From positions 310,001-374,000 of the forward strand of contig CAVTTB010000008.1 of NCBI GenBank assembly GCA_963737555.1: a DNA stretch of 64,000 nt, read 5' to 3'. Positions 49,320 through 57,459 of the stretch are shown piece by piece. The stretch comes from JAHJQQ01 sp963737555 (lineage in GTDB: Bacteria > Pseudomonadota > Gammaproteobacteria > Thiohalobacterales > Thiohalobacteraceae). Below the pieces are notes generated by a model, which ran no database searches, was not told where the DNA came from, and saw nothing but the letters and a program-made list of their open reading frames with translations. Within the stretch, counting starts at the first letter, position 1. Each line of letters starts with the position of its first letter. The translations under genes and the position numbers were made by a program.

Positions 49320-50480
49320 CTACGGTGATGACAGCGTCACGAATAATTCATTGGCAAGTTCAAAGCTCGCATCGGCGTTTTCACTCAGCACATTGATGTG
49401 CCCCATCTTGCGGCCGGGCCGCGCCTCGCGTTTGCCGTATAGATGCAGCTTGGCTTCGGCATGGCTGAACACCTGTTGCCAATCCGGCTGGCTGTCACCC
49501 CACACATCGCCGAGCAGATTCAGCATCGTCACGGGCGAGAGTAACCGCGTCGAGCCTAACGGCAGACCACACAACGCGCGCACCTGCTGCTCGAACTGCG
49601 AGCTCGCACAGGCGTCCAGCGTGTAATGACCGCTGTTGTGCGGACGTGGCGCGATTTCATTGATCAGCAACTCACCGTCGGTGGTGAAGAAGAATTCCAC
49701 CGCCAGCACGCCGACGTAGTCCAACTCTGCGGCGACGCGCTGTGCCATGCCGACGGCGAGTTCTGCGACGCCCGCGGCGATGCAGCCCGGCACGCGCGTG
49801 GTGTGCAGAATGCCGTTGCGGTGGATGTTTTCACCGACCGGGTAGACGGCGGTTTCACCGTCCGTGCCACGCGCCAGCACGACGGATAACTCCTGCGCGA
49901 GCTTGACCTTCTCTTCCAGCACACACGGATAATGGCCCAGTTGCGCGAAGGCGGCGCGCGCTTGCGCTACGTTGTCCACGGGTAACTGTCCCTTGCCGTC
50001 ATATCCGAGCGTTGCCGTCTTGAGCAGGGCTGGCAGACGTAAGCTCGTGACAGCAGCGGCAAGATCGTCTTCGTGTTGGATGGCAAAGAACGGTGCCGTG
50101 GCCAGCCCTAAATCGCGTAAGAAGGTTTTTTCGAGAATCCGGTCGCGCGCGACGGCGACGGCCGCGGCGCTCGGGCGCACCGGGCAGTGTGCGGTCAGGG
50201 TTTCCAGTGTCGTGGCGGGGACGCTTTCCCACTCGGTCGTGATGGCGGCGCATTCGGCACCCATGCGGGCGAGCGCAGCGGCATCGGTGTAATCGGCGCA
50301 CAGATGCATATCGGCGACGGCGCCGGCGGGACTGTTGGGATCGGGATCAAGCACCAGCACGCGATAGCCGAGCGTGCGCGCCGCGAGGGTGAACAGGCGG
50401 CCGAGTTGTCCACCGCCGAGAACACCCAGCGTTGCGCCTGGCAAAATTGGGCCGAGGCTATGCGCGTCGCTTCGGTTCAC
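49320..50480 (-). CDS. purK: N5-carboxyaminoimidazole ribonucleotide synthase PurK
   Basis: 386 residues from GTG 50480, whose GTGA overlaps the purE stop. It is an ATP-grasp enzyme: N-terminal LGVLGGGQLGRLFTLAARTLG, the TLGYDGKGQ nucleotide loop, and EFFFTTDGELLINEIAPRPHNSGHY split across the catalytic region. It makes N5-CAIR from AIR, bicarbonate and ATP in purine synthesis. Its frame continues into purE only because purE carries an indel. Confidence 0.92.
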   Translation of the reverse strand: MNRSDAHSLGPILPGATLGVLGGGQLGRLFTLAARTLGYRVLVLDPDPNSPAGAVADMHLCADYTDAAALARMGAECAAITTEWESVPATTLETLTAHCPVRPSAAAVAVARDRILEKTFLRDLGLATAPFFAIQHEDDLAAAVTSLRLPALLKTATLGYDGKGQLPVDNVAQARAAFAQLGHYPCVLEEKVKLAQELSVVLARGTDGETAVYPVGENIHRNGILHTTRVPGCIAAGVAELAVGMAQRVAAELDYVGVLAVEFFFTTDGELLINEIAPRPHNSGHYTLDACASSQFEQQVRALCGLPLGSTRLLSPVTMLNLLGDVWGDSQPDWQQVFSHAEAKLHLYGKREARPGRKMGHINVLSENADASFELANELFVTLSSP

Positions 50481-50990
50481 GGTAAATGCGAATCGGATTG
50501 CGGTGGCAGGCGCATAGCCAGCACCGCCTGTTCCTGCTCTTTGCGCAGGCGATCCAAGTGCGCGGCGAGCGCCGGATCGGACAACGGCGAGAATACTGGC
50601 CGCGTACAGGGCCGCGTTGGCGGCGCCCGCCTCACCGATGGCAAAGGTCGCGACCGGCACGCCTTTGGGCATTTGCACAATCGACAGCAACGAGTCCATG
50701 CCTTTCAGATATTTCGACGGCACCGGCACACCGAGCACCGGCACGGTGGTCTTGGCCGCCAACATGCCGGGCAGATGCGCCGCGCCGCCGGCGCCGGCGA
50801 TGATGCAGGCGATGCCGCGGCTGCGGGCGGTCACGGCATAGTCGAACAATAGATCGGGGGTGCGGTGTGCGGAGACGACCCGGGCCTCATAGGCGATGCC
50901 GAGTTGTTCGAGCATGCTGGCGGCATGCTGCATGATGTCCCAGTCACTGCTGCTGCCCATGACCAGGCCGATGCGGGGTGTTTCGCTCAT
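50477..50990 (-). CDS. purE: N5-CAIR mutase PurE, one frameshift
   Basis: About 170 residues. VMGSSSDWDIMQHAASML is the PurE class I opening, followed by the SAHRTPD loop and an AGGAAHLPGMLAAKT-type active site. A frameshift near 50590 moves the C-terminus into another frame (LSDPALAAHLDRLRKEQEQA), which ends in TGA at 50477-50479 overlapping the purK GTG. Without the correction it appears fused to PurK in one long frame. ATG 50990 fits the family start MSETPRIGLVMGSSSD. Confidence 0.9.
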
Positions 50991-51066
50991 GTTCGTGGTG
51001 CCCTTGTAGACGGACCCAAAACCCGGGAAACGCCGCATTCTAACAGATTGGGATCGGGGGCCAGCA

Positions 51067-51140
51067 TTGTAGGAGCGGCCTGCGGCCGCGAATAGCGGGT
51101 TCGGAGCTGAACCGTTCGCGGCCGCAAGCCGCTCCTACAA
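51067..51140. repeat. TTGTAGGAGCGGC inverted repeat (REP-like, copy 2)
   Basis: TTGTAGGAGCGGC at 51067-51079 is complementary to 51128-51140, with inner arms rich in GCGGCCGCGAA. It sits between divergent purE and purC and shares its core with the repeat at 47096. Promoters for both genes must lie beside it. Confidence 0.85.
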
Positions 51141-51209
51141 AAGGCCCTGAACCCAGGACCTGCCACCCAGGTACAATACCCCGCTTTCACACCCAGCCCG
51201 GAGCGCGCC

Positions 51210-52097
51210 ATGCAAGCGTCCCTGTACGAATCCGATCTGAAGAGCCTGCCCCTGATTTATCGCGGCAAGGTGCGCGACGTATATGGGGTGGATGACGACA
51301 CCTTGCTGATCGTGACCACCGACCGCTTGTCGGCCTTCGACGTGATCCTGCCCGAGCCGATACCGGGCAAGGGCGCGGTGCTCACGGCGGTGTCGAATTT
51401 CTGGTTCGAGCGTATGCGCAGCATCATCCCCAATCACCTCGCCGATCTGACGCTCGAACAGGTGCTGCCCGACGCGTCCGAACGCGCCCAGGTCGAGGGC
51501 CGTGCCGTGGTCGCGCGCAAACTGAAGGCTCTGCCGGTCGAGGCCATCGTGCGCGGTTATCTCATCGGCACCGGTTGGAAGGATTATCAGAACAGCGGCG
51601 CGGTCTGCGGCATTGCACTGCCCGCCGGTCTGCGCATGGCCGATCGTTTGCCCGAGCCGATCTTCACGCCCTCGACCAAGGCCGCCGTCGGTATCCACGA
51701 TGAGAACATCGACTTTGCTCAAGCCGAAAAAATTCTCGGCAAGGATATCGCCGCGCAAGTGCGCGATGTGAGTCTGCGCATTTATAAAGAGGCGGCCGCT
51801 TATGCGTTGGAGCGCGGCATTATCATCGCCGACACCAAATTCGAATTCGGTCTGGATGAAAACGGCACGCTGGTGCTGATCGACGAAGCGCTCACACCGG
51901 ATTCGTCACGTTTCTGGCCGGTCGATGAATATCAGCCCGGCGTGAGTCCGCCGAGTTTCGACAAACAGTTCGTGCGCGACTATCTGGAAACGCTGGACTG
52001 GAACAAGACCGCGCCCGGCCCGAAGCTGCCGCAGGAAGTTATCGCCAAGACCGCCGAGAAATACCGCGAGGCACAACGGCGACTGACAGGTCAGTAA
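51210..52097 (+). CDS. purC: SAICAR synthetase PurC
   Basis: 295 residues. It opens YRGKVRDVYGVDDDTLLIV and contains TDRLSAFDVILPEPIPGKG, ARKLKALPVEAIVRGYL and the C-terminal LIDEALTPDSSRFW. It joins aspartate to CAIR in purine synthesis. Divergent from purEK, so three consecutive pathway steps are encoded together. No frameshift. Confidence 0.95.
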   Translation: MQASLYESDLKSLPLIYRGKVRDVYGVDDDTLLIVTTDRLSAFDVILPEPIPGKGAVLTAVSNFWFERMRSIIPNHLADLTLEQVLPDASERAQVEGRAVVARKLKALPVEAIVRGYLIGTGWKDYQNSGAVCGIALPAGLRMADRLPEPIFTPSTKAAVGIHDENIDFAQAEKILGKDIAAQVRDVSLRIYKEAAAYALERGIIIADTKFEFGLDENGTLVLIDEALTPDSSRFWPVDEYQPGVSPPSFDKQFVRDYLETLDWNKTAPGPKLPQEVIAKTAEKYREAQRRLTGQ

Positions 52098-52288
52098 TGC
52101 GGATCGGTATGTCCCGCGCCAGCAAGTCCGGCGCGGACGCTGTCTTTAATATCTCGCAAGATTACCCATAAAATAAATCCCCCCACTTCTGCCCGCCCAT
52201 TTCCAGCGCGGCATCTTGTGTCCAAGAAATACACCCGTCTTTGTGTGCGAATTGAAAGTCGCGTGTGTGCTTGATTTCGTGCGCAGCT

Positions 52289-52302
52289 GTACTAAATAGT
52301 AC
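52289..52302. promoter_or_regulatory. GTACTA-AA-TAGTAC dyad, likely Rrf2/SufR operator
   Basis: A perfect 6-bp dyad with a two-base centre lies 39 bases upstream of the Rrf2-family gene that heads the suf operon, followed by CCTATACA and TCTTAATTA, which could form a promoter. The core resembles IscR-type sites (ACTA...TAGT). Autoregulation of suf by its own Rrf2 protein is usual. Confidence 0.55.
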
Positions 52303-52340
52303 CTATACAGTCTTAATTATCACGCTTCGCGAGGATCCTC

Positions 52341-52787
52341 ATGCTGCGGATTTCCAAATTGACCGACTACGCCACCCTGCTGATGACGCGGCTTGCCCGT
52401 GAGCCGGGGAGTTGTTTCAGTGCGGCGCAACTGGCGGACGCGTTGGGTGTGCCGCTGCCCACGGTGGCCAAGCTGCTGAAGCGCTTGTTGCAGGCGGAGC
52501 TGTTGGTCAGTGTGCGCGGCGCGGGTGGCGGTTACCTTCTCGCCTATGCGCCGCGGGCGATTTCGGTGGCCGATGTGGTGAGTGCCATCGAAGGTCCGGT
52601 CGCGCTGACGGAATGCGTACATGGGCCGGGCGGCTGCGCAATTGAAGATGGCTGCGCGACACGCGCCAACTGGCATGTCATCAGTCGCGCGGTGCGCACG
52701 GCGCTGGAGGGCGTGAGTCTGGCCGACATGGCGCTGCCGCGTCTGCGTACGATCCCGCTGCAACGCATGGCGGTGAAGGAGAAATGA
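52341..52787 (+). CDS. Rrf2-family Fe-S regulator of the suf operon
   Basis: 148 residues: a winged helix domain (KLTDYATLLMTRLAREPG, GYLLAYAPRAISVADVV) and three cysteines ECVHGPGGCAIEDGC positioned as in IscR/SufR-like proteins that sense Fe-S cluster status. The stop is followed after one base by the sufB start. It probably represses the operon when clusters are plentiful. Confidence 0.88.
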   Translation: MLRISKLTDYATLLMTRLAREPGSCFSAAQLADALGVPLPTVAKLLKRLLQAELLVSVRGAGGGYLLAYAPRAISVADVVSAIEGPVALTECVHGPGGCAIEDGCATRANWHVISRAVRTALEGVSLADMALPRLRTIPLQRMAVKEK

Positions 52788-52788
52788 G

Positions 52789-54244
52789 ATGGCCTATCCT
52801 GAAGTGCGCAATCCCGAAGTTGAAAAGCGCGTCGCCGACGAATACCGCTGGGGCTTTGTCACCGACATCGAACAGGAGACGGTGCCCAAAGGGCTGAACG
52901 AAGACGTCATCCGGCTGATATCGGCCAAGAAGAACGAGCCGGAGTTCATGCTCGACTGGCGCTTGCAGGCCTATCGCCACTGGCTGATGCAGACCGAGCC
53001 GACCTGGTCGTCAGTGCATCATCCGCCTATCGATTACCAGGACATACATTACTACTCTGCGCCGAAGACGCGCACGCAGCCGAAGGATTTGTCCGAGGTC
53101 GATCCGGAACTGTTGCGCACCTACGAGAAACTCGGCATCCCATTACAGGAGCGCGAGGCACTGGCGGGTGTGGCGGTGGACGCGGTGTTCGATTCGGTAT
53201 CGGTCGCCACCACGTTCAAGGACAAGCTGGAGAGTCTCGGCATTATTTTCTGTTCCTTCTCCGAAGCGGTGCAGAAACATCCAGAACTGGTGCGCCAATA
53301 CCTCGGTTCGGTCGTGCCCTACACCGACAATTATTTCGCCACGCTCAACTCGGCGGTGTTCACCGATGGCTCGTTCGTCTACGTGCCGAAAGGCGTGCGT
53401 TGCCCGATGGAGCTGTCGACCTATTTCCGCATCAATGCCAAGAACAGTGGCCAGTTCGAGCGCACCCTGATTATCGCCGATGAAGGCGCGTACTGTGAGC
53501 TATCTGGAAGGCTGCACCGCGCCGATGCGCGACGAGAATCAGTTGCATGCGGCGGTGGTGGAACTCATCGCCCTGGCAGACGCCCGCATCAAATATTCCA
53601 CCGTGCAGAACTGGTATCCCGGCGACCGCGAAGGTCGCGGCGGTATCTACAATTTCGTCACCAAACGCGGCGACTGTCGCGGCGATCGTTCGCACATCTC
53701 CTGGACTCAGGTCGAGACCGGTTCGGCCATCACCTGGAAATATCCGAGCTGCATCCTGCGTGGCGACGACAGCGTCGGCGAGTTTTATTCCGTGGCGCTG
53801 ACCAACCATCACCAGCAGGCCGACACCGGCACCAAGATGATTCACATCGGCCGCAACAGCCGCAGCACCATCGTCTCGAAAGGCATTTCCGCCGGCTTCG
53901 GCAGCAATGCCTATCGGGGTCTGGTGAAGGTTCTGCCGACGGCAGCGAATGCGCGCAACCACACACAATGCGATTCGCTGCTGATGAGCGACCATTGTGC
54001 CGCGCATACCTTCCCGTATATCGAGGTGAAGAACCCGACTGCGACAGTGGAGCACGAAGCCACCACCAGCAAGATCGGCGACGACCAGCTGTTCTATCTG
54101 CGCAGTCGCGGCTTGAGCGGGGAAGACGCGGTGAACCTGATCGTCAACGGTTTCTGCAAGGAAGTGTTCAAGGAACTGCCGATGGAGTTCGCGGTGGAAG
54201 CGCAGAAACTGCTCGCGGTGAGCCTGGAAGGCGCAGTGGGGTAA
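52789..54244 (+). CDS. sufB: Fe-S cluster scaffold SufB, one frameshift
   Basis: About 485 residues. SufB forms a SufBC2D complex that assembles Fe-S clusters. The N-terminal half opens EKRVADEYRWGFVTDIEQET; after a frameshift near 53490 the core continues SYLEGCTAPMRDENQLHAAV, RGGIYNFVTKRGDCRG and SKIGDDQLFYLRSRGL. Conservation is strong on both sides of the break, so the product is probably intact. Confidence 0.92.
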
Positions 54245-54254
54245 GGAGAGCATC

Positions 54255-55025
54255 ATGCTGCATATCGAAAACCTGCACGTTTCCATCGGCGACAAACCCA
54301 TCCTCGCCGGCATCGATCTCGCGGTGAAGGCGGGCGAGGTGCACGCCATCATGGGTCCGAACGGTTCGGGCAAGAGCACGCTCGCCCAGGTGCTGGCCGG
54401 GCGCGAGGGCTACACGGTGACCGCCGGCAGCGTGCGCTATCAGGATCAGGATCTGCTGGCGCTGGAACCGGAACAGCGCGCCCGCGCCGGCGTGTTCCTC
54501 GCCTTTCAATATCCGCTGGAGATTCCCGGCGTGGCCAATGTGCAATTGCTGCGCACCGCGCTCAACAGCATGCGGCTGGCGCGCGGCGAGAACGAACTCG
54601 ACGCGATCGATTTTCTCGACACGGTGAAAGACAAGCTGACGTTGCTGGGCATGGACGAGAGCTTTCTCTATCGCGCCGTCAACGAGGGCTTTTCCGGTGG
54701 CGAGAAGAAGCGCAACGAGATTCTGCAAATGGCGGTGCTGGAACCGCGGCTAGCCATCCTCGACGAGACCGATTCCGGGCTCGATATCGACGCGTTGAAA
54801 ACCGTGGCGCAGGGGGTGAATGCACTGAAGAGTCCGGAGCGTGCAATTATCCTGGTCACACATTACCAGCGCTTGTTGAACTACATCGTCCCCGATCAGG
54901 TGCATGTGCTGTCGGGTGGACGGATTGTGCGTTCCGGCGATGCCGGTCTGGCGTTGGAGCTGGAAGAAAAGGGCTATGGCTGGCTTGCCCCGGAAGCACG
55001 GGTAGAAGTACAGGTGAGGGTGTAG
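54255..55025 (+). CDS. sufC: Fe-S assembly ATPase SufC
   Basis: 256 residues. ABC-type ATPase: Walker A GPNGSGKST, signature FSGGEKKRNEI and Walker B LAILDETDSGLD, with the SufC-specific sequence FLAFQYPLEIPGVAN. It drives conformational change in the SufBCD scaffold. It lies ten bases after sufB and two bases before sufD. Confidence 0.97.
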   Translation: MLHIENLHVSIGDKPILAGIDLAVKAGEVHAIMGPNGSGKSTLAQVLAGREGYTVTAGSVRYQDQDLLALEPEQRARAGVFLAFQYPLEIPGVANVQLLRTALNSMRLARGENELDAIDFLDTVKDKLTLLGMDESFLYRAVNEGFSGGEKKRNEILQMAVLEPRLAILDETDSGLDIDALKTVAQGVNALKSPERAIILVTHYQRLLNYIVPDQVHVLSGGRIVRSGDAGLALELEEKGYGWLAPEARVEVQVRV

Positions 55026-55027
55026 CT

Positions 55028-56278
55028 ATGAATCCTCTCACCCTCTCGCAGGCACTCGCCAGCACCGGTGGTTCACCACGTCTCATGTCGGCACGACAGG
55101 CGGCGCTGGAGAAATTTATCGCGCACGGTTTGCCGACGTCGCACGAGGAAGACTGGAAATACACCTCGCTGAAACTGCTGGAACAGACCGAATGGCACAC
55201 ACCGGAAGACGCGGCGATCGTACCCATCGCCGAAGAATATCCGGGCGGAGTTATGCATTTCAGCAATGGCCGCCTGACCGAGATCAGCCCGCAGGTGCGT
55301 CATGCGTTCAGTCTTGCCGTCCATGCCGACAGCGCGTTCGTGGTGCAACACCTCGGCACACTGGCGAGCGCTGCGGTATTGGCCCAGCTCAACAGCGCGT
55401 TGTGGACGGATGGTCTGCTGCTGCATGTCCCCGCCGGGCATAAGTCGGTAGCGCCGCTGTTCGCGGTGCACAGCGTCGGCGAAGCCGATGCCATGCTGCA
55501 CACGCGCAACCTCATCGTGGTGGAGGCCGGTGCCGAGATGGTACTGGTGGAACATTACCGGGGCCTGCCCAATCTCCCGTACTGGAACAATCTGATTACC
55601 GAGATCGTGCTGGGCGAAGGCGCGCGGCTGACGCATCTTAAACTGACCGAGGAAAGCGTGGCCGCCACCCGTACCGGTCTGACCGTAGTACAGCAGGCGC
55701 GCGACAGTAATTACCGCGCGGTGTCGGTCAGCCTCGGCGGTCGCCTGGTGCGCCATGATGTCGAGGTGAATCTGGATGGAGACGGTGCCGAATGCCGGCT
55801 CGACGGTCTGTTCATCGCCGACGCGCGGCGGCATATCGACCAGCATCTGCATGTCGAACACACCGCGTCGCATACGATCAGCCGTCAGACCTGGCGTGGC
55901 ATCGCGGCCGGGCGCGGGCGCGGTATCTTCGATGCGCGCGTGGTGGTGAAACCGGGTGCACGGCATGCCGACGCACAGCAATCCAGTTCCAATTTGCTGC
56001 TCTCGCCGAATGCCGAAATCGACGTCAAACCGCAGCTGGAAATTTACAATGACGACGTCAAATGCGGCCACGGCGCGGCCGTGGGTCAGCTCGACGAGGC
56101 GCAGATATTTTATCTGCGCAGTCGCGGCATCTCCACCGACGCGGCACGTGCTCTGTTGTTGCGCGGCTTCGCCGAAGAGGCGCTGGGGCTGCTGAGCAAC
56201 ACCGACCTTGGCGCGTGGTTGGAACCGCATTTGGCTGCCGCGCTACCGCTGCTGCTGCAACAGGAACATGCCATATGA
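55028..56278 (+). CDS. sufD: Fe-S assembly protein SufD
   Basis: 416 residues. The C-terminal beta-helix half matches SufB/SufD (KPQLEIYNDDVKCGHGA and the DEAQIFYLRSRGIS stretch, with the histidine in CGHGA that SufD contributes to the scaffold). The N-terminus has HEEDWKYTSL. Its stop overlaps the sufU start by four bases (ATGA). sufS, normally next, is absent. Confidence 0.95.
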   Translation: MNPLTLSQALASTGGSPRLMSARQAALEKFIAHGLPTSHEEDWKYTSLKLLEQTEWHTPEDAAIVPIAEEYPGGVMHFSNGRLTEISPQVRHAFSLAVHADSAFVVQHLGTLASAAVLAQLNSALWTDGLLLHVPAGHKSVAPLFAVHSVGEADAMLHTRNLIVVEAGAEMVLVEHYRGLPNLPYWNNLITEIVLGEGARLTHLKLTEESVAATRTGLTVVQQARDSNYRAVSVSLGGRLVRHDVEVNLDGDGAECRLDGLFIADARRHIDQHLHVEHTASHTISRQTWRGIAAGRGRGIFDARVVVKPGARHADAQQSSSNLLLSPNAEIDVKPQLEIYNDDVKCGHGAAVGQLDEAQIFYLRSRGISTDAARALLLRGFAEEALGLLSNTDLGAWLEPHLAAALPLLLQQEHAI

Positions 56279-56771
56279 ATGCCAATCAACGCGACCTCTA
56301 TGAAGCGGTCATCCTCGAACACAACCGGCACCCGCGCCATTACCCGAAAAATCCACCCGGCAGCACGCACCACGCGCACGGTTTCAATCCGCTGTGCAAC
56401 GACGAAATCCAGGTGCATCTGCAAGTGGCGGACGGCGCGATCCAGGACATCGGCCTGGAAGGCGCCGGTTGCGCCATTTGCATGGCCTCCGCTTCGATGA
56501 TGGCGGAAGCGATCCACGGCAAATCGCTGGACGAGGTCGAGCGCCTGTTCCACAAGGTGCACCACATGCTGGCCGAGAGCGGCCCGACCGAAGGCGTGGG
56601 CAAGCTGCGCGTGCTGGAGGGCGTGCACGAATTTCCGATGCGCGTGAAATGCGCGACGCTGCCCTGGCATACCCTGCAGGCCGCGCTCGAACAGCGCACG
56701 GAAACGGTATGCACCGAAGAACCCAACGCCATATCTGTCCGCAACCCGAACAGTCATCACCGCCGTTATGA
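56275..56771 (+). CDS. sufU: SufU/IscU-like scaffold or sulfur-transfer protein, frameshift near the end
   Basis: About 160 residues. SufU-type features: LYEAVILEHNRHPRHY, a NPLCNDEIQVHL zinc ligand region, GAGCAICMASASMMAEAI and a CATLPWHTL carrying the last cysteine. A 20-residue insertion between the second and third ligand groups is typical of SufU rather than IscU. An indel near 56730 hides the stop; in the other frame the tail reads ICPQPEQSSPPL and ends TGA at 56769-56771, overlapping sufT. Uncorrected, it runs on into the Rieske gene. SufU normally activates SufS, whose gene is missing here. Confidence 0.88.
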
Positions 56772-57112
56772 TCGACCTCGCACGTATGGCCAACGAAGGC
56801 CGCGAACAACAAGGTTTGCGCGGACAGGTCATTGCCGCGCTGCGCACGCTGTACGATCCGGAACTGCCGGTCAATATCTACGACCTGGGACTGATCTATG
56901 CGCTCGACATCGATGCTGCCGGTCAAGTCGACATACGCATGACCCTCACTGCGCCCGGTTGTCCGGTGGCGCAAACCTTTCCCGCGCAAGTCGAGAAGAC
57001 GGTGGCGGCGGTTGCCGGCGTGACCTGTGCCCGCGTGGAAATCGTCTGGGAACCACCGTGGGAACAAAGCCGCATGAGCGAGGCCGCACGGCTGCAACTT
57101 GGATTGGTATGA
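56768..57112 (+). CDS. sufT: SufT/MIP18-family Fe-S maturation factor
   Basis: 114 residues. Motifs are LYDPELPVNIYDLGLIY and LTAPGCPVAQTFPAQ with the conserved cysteine. SufT helps mature Fe-S proteins under high demand. The start ATG overlaps the sufU stop. The next gene starts 14 bases downstream. Confidence 0.92.
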   Translation: MIDLARMANEGREQQGLRGQVIAALRTLYDPELPVNIYDLGLIYALDIDAAGQVDIRMTLTAPGCPVAQTFPAQVEKTVAAVAGVTCARVEIVWEPPWEQSRMSEAARLQLGLV

Positions 57113-57126
57113 CGGGGATTGGTGTG

Positions 57127-57447
57127 ATGACCGACTGGGTTCGCGTCGCACGCATCGAGGAACTGCCGCCGGGCGGCCACTGCGTCGTCGATGTCGACGG
57201 CGTCGAGGTGGCGGTGTTCAACCTCGACGGTGGCTACTGTGCCATCGAGGACGTCTGCACCCACGACGGCGGCGAACTGTCCAGCGGTGAAATCGAGGGT
57301 GAGGAAATTATTTGCCCGCGCCACGGCGCGCGCTTCAACCTGCGCACCGGCGCCGTCACCGCACCGCCGGCGTACAGTGCGGTGGCCAGCCTGCCGGTGC
57401 GCGTCGTCTCGGGTTGGGTGGAAGTGCGGGATGATCGCTGGGATTGA
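57127..57447 (+). CDS. Rieske-type [2Fe-2S] ferredoxin
   Basis: 106 residues. Rieske ligands CTHDGG and CPRHGARF (C-x-H and C-x2-H) are intact. No transmembrane segment, so it is a soluble ferredoxin such as often ends suf operons. Its role may be electron supply during cluster assembly. ATG 57127 is chosen because the frame upstream of it is not conserved. Confidence 0.92.
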   Translation: MTDWVRVARIEELPPGGHCVVDVDGVEVAVFNLDGGYCAIEDVCTHDGGELSSGEIEGEEIICPRHGARFNLRTGAVTAPPAYSAVASLPVRVVSGWVEVRDDRWD

Positions 57448-57459
57448 GACCCGCCGGCC

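Noticed and set aside
56062..57447. Apparent SufU-Rieske fusion protein
   Set aside because: The stretch between them is unrelated sequence read out of frame through sufT, whose own frame is clearly coding. An indel near 56730 hides the sufU stop.
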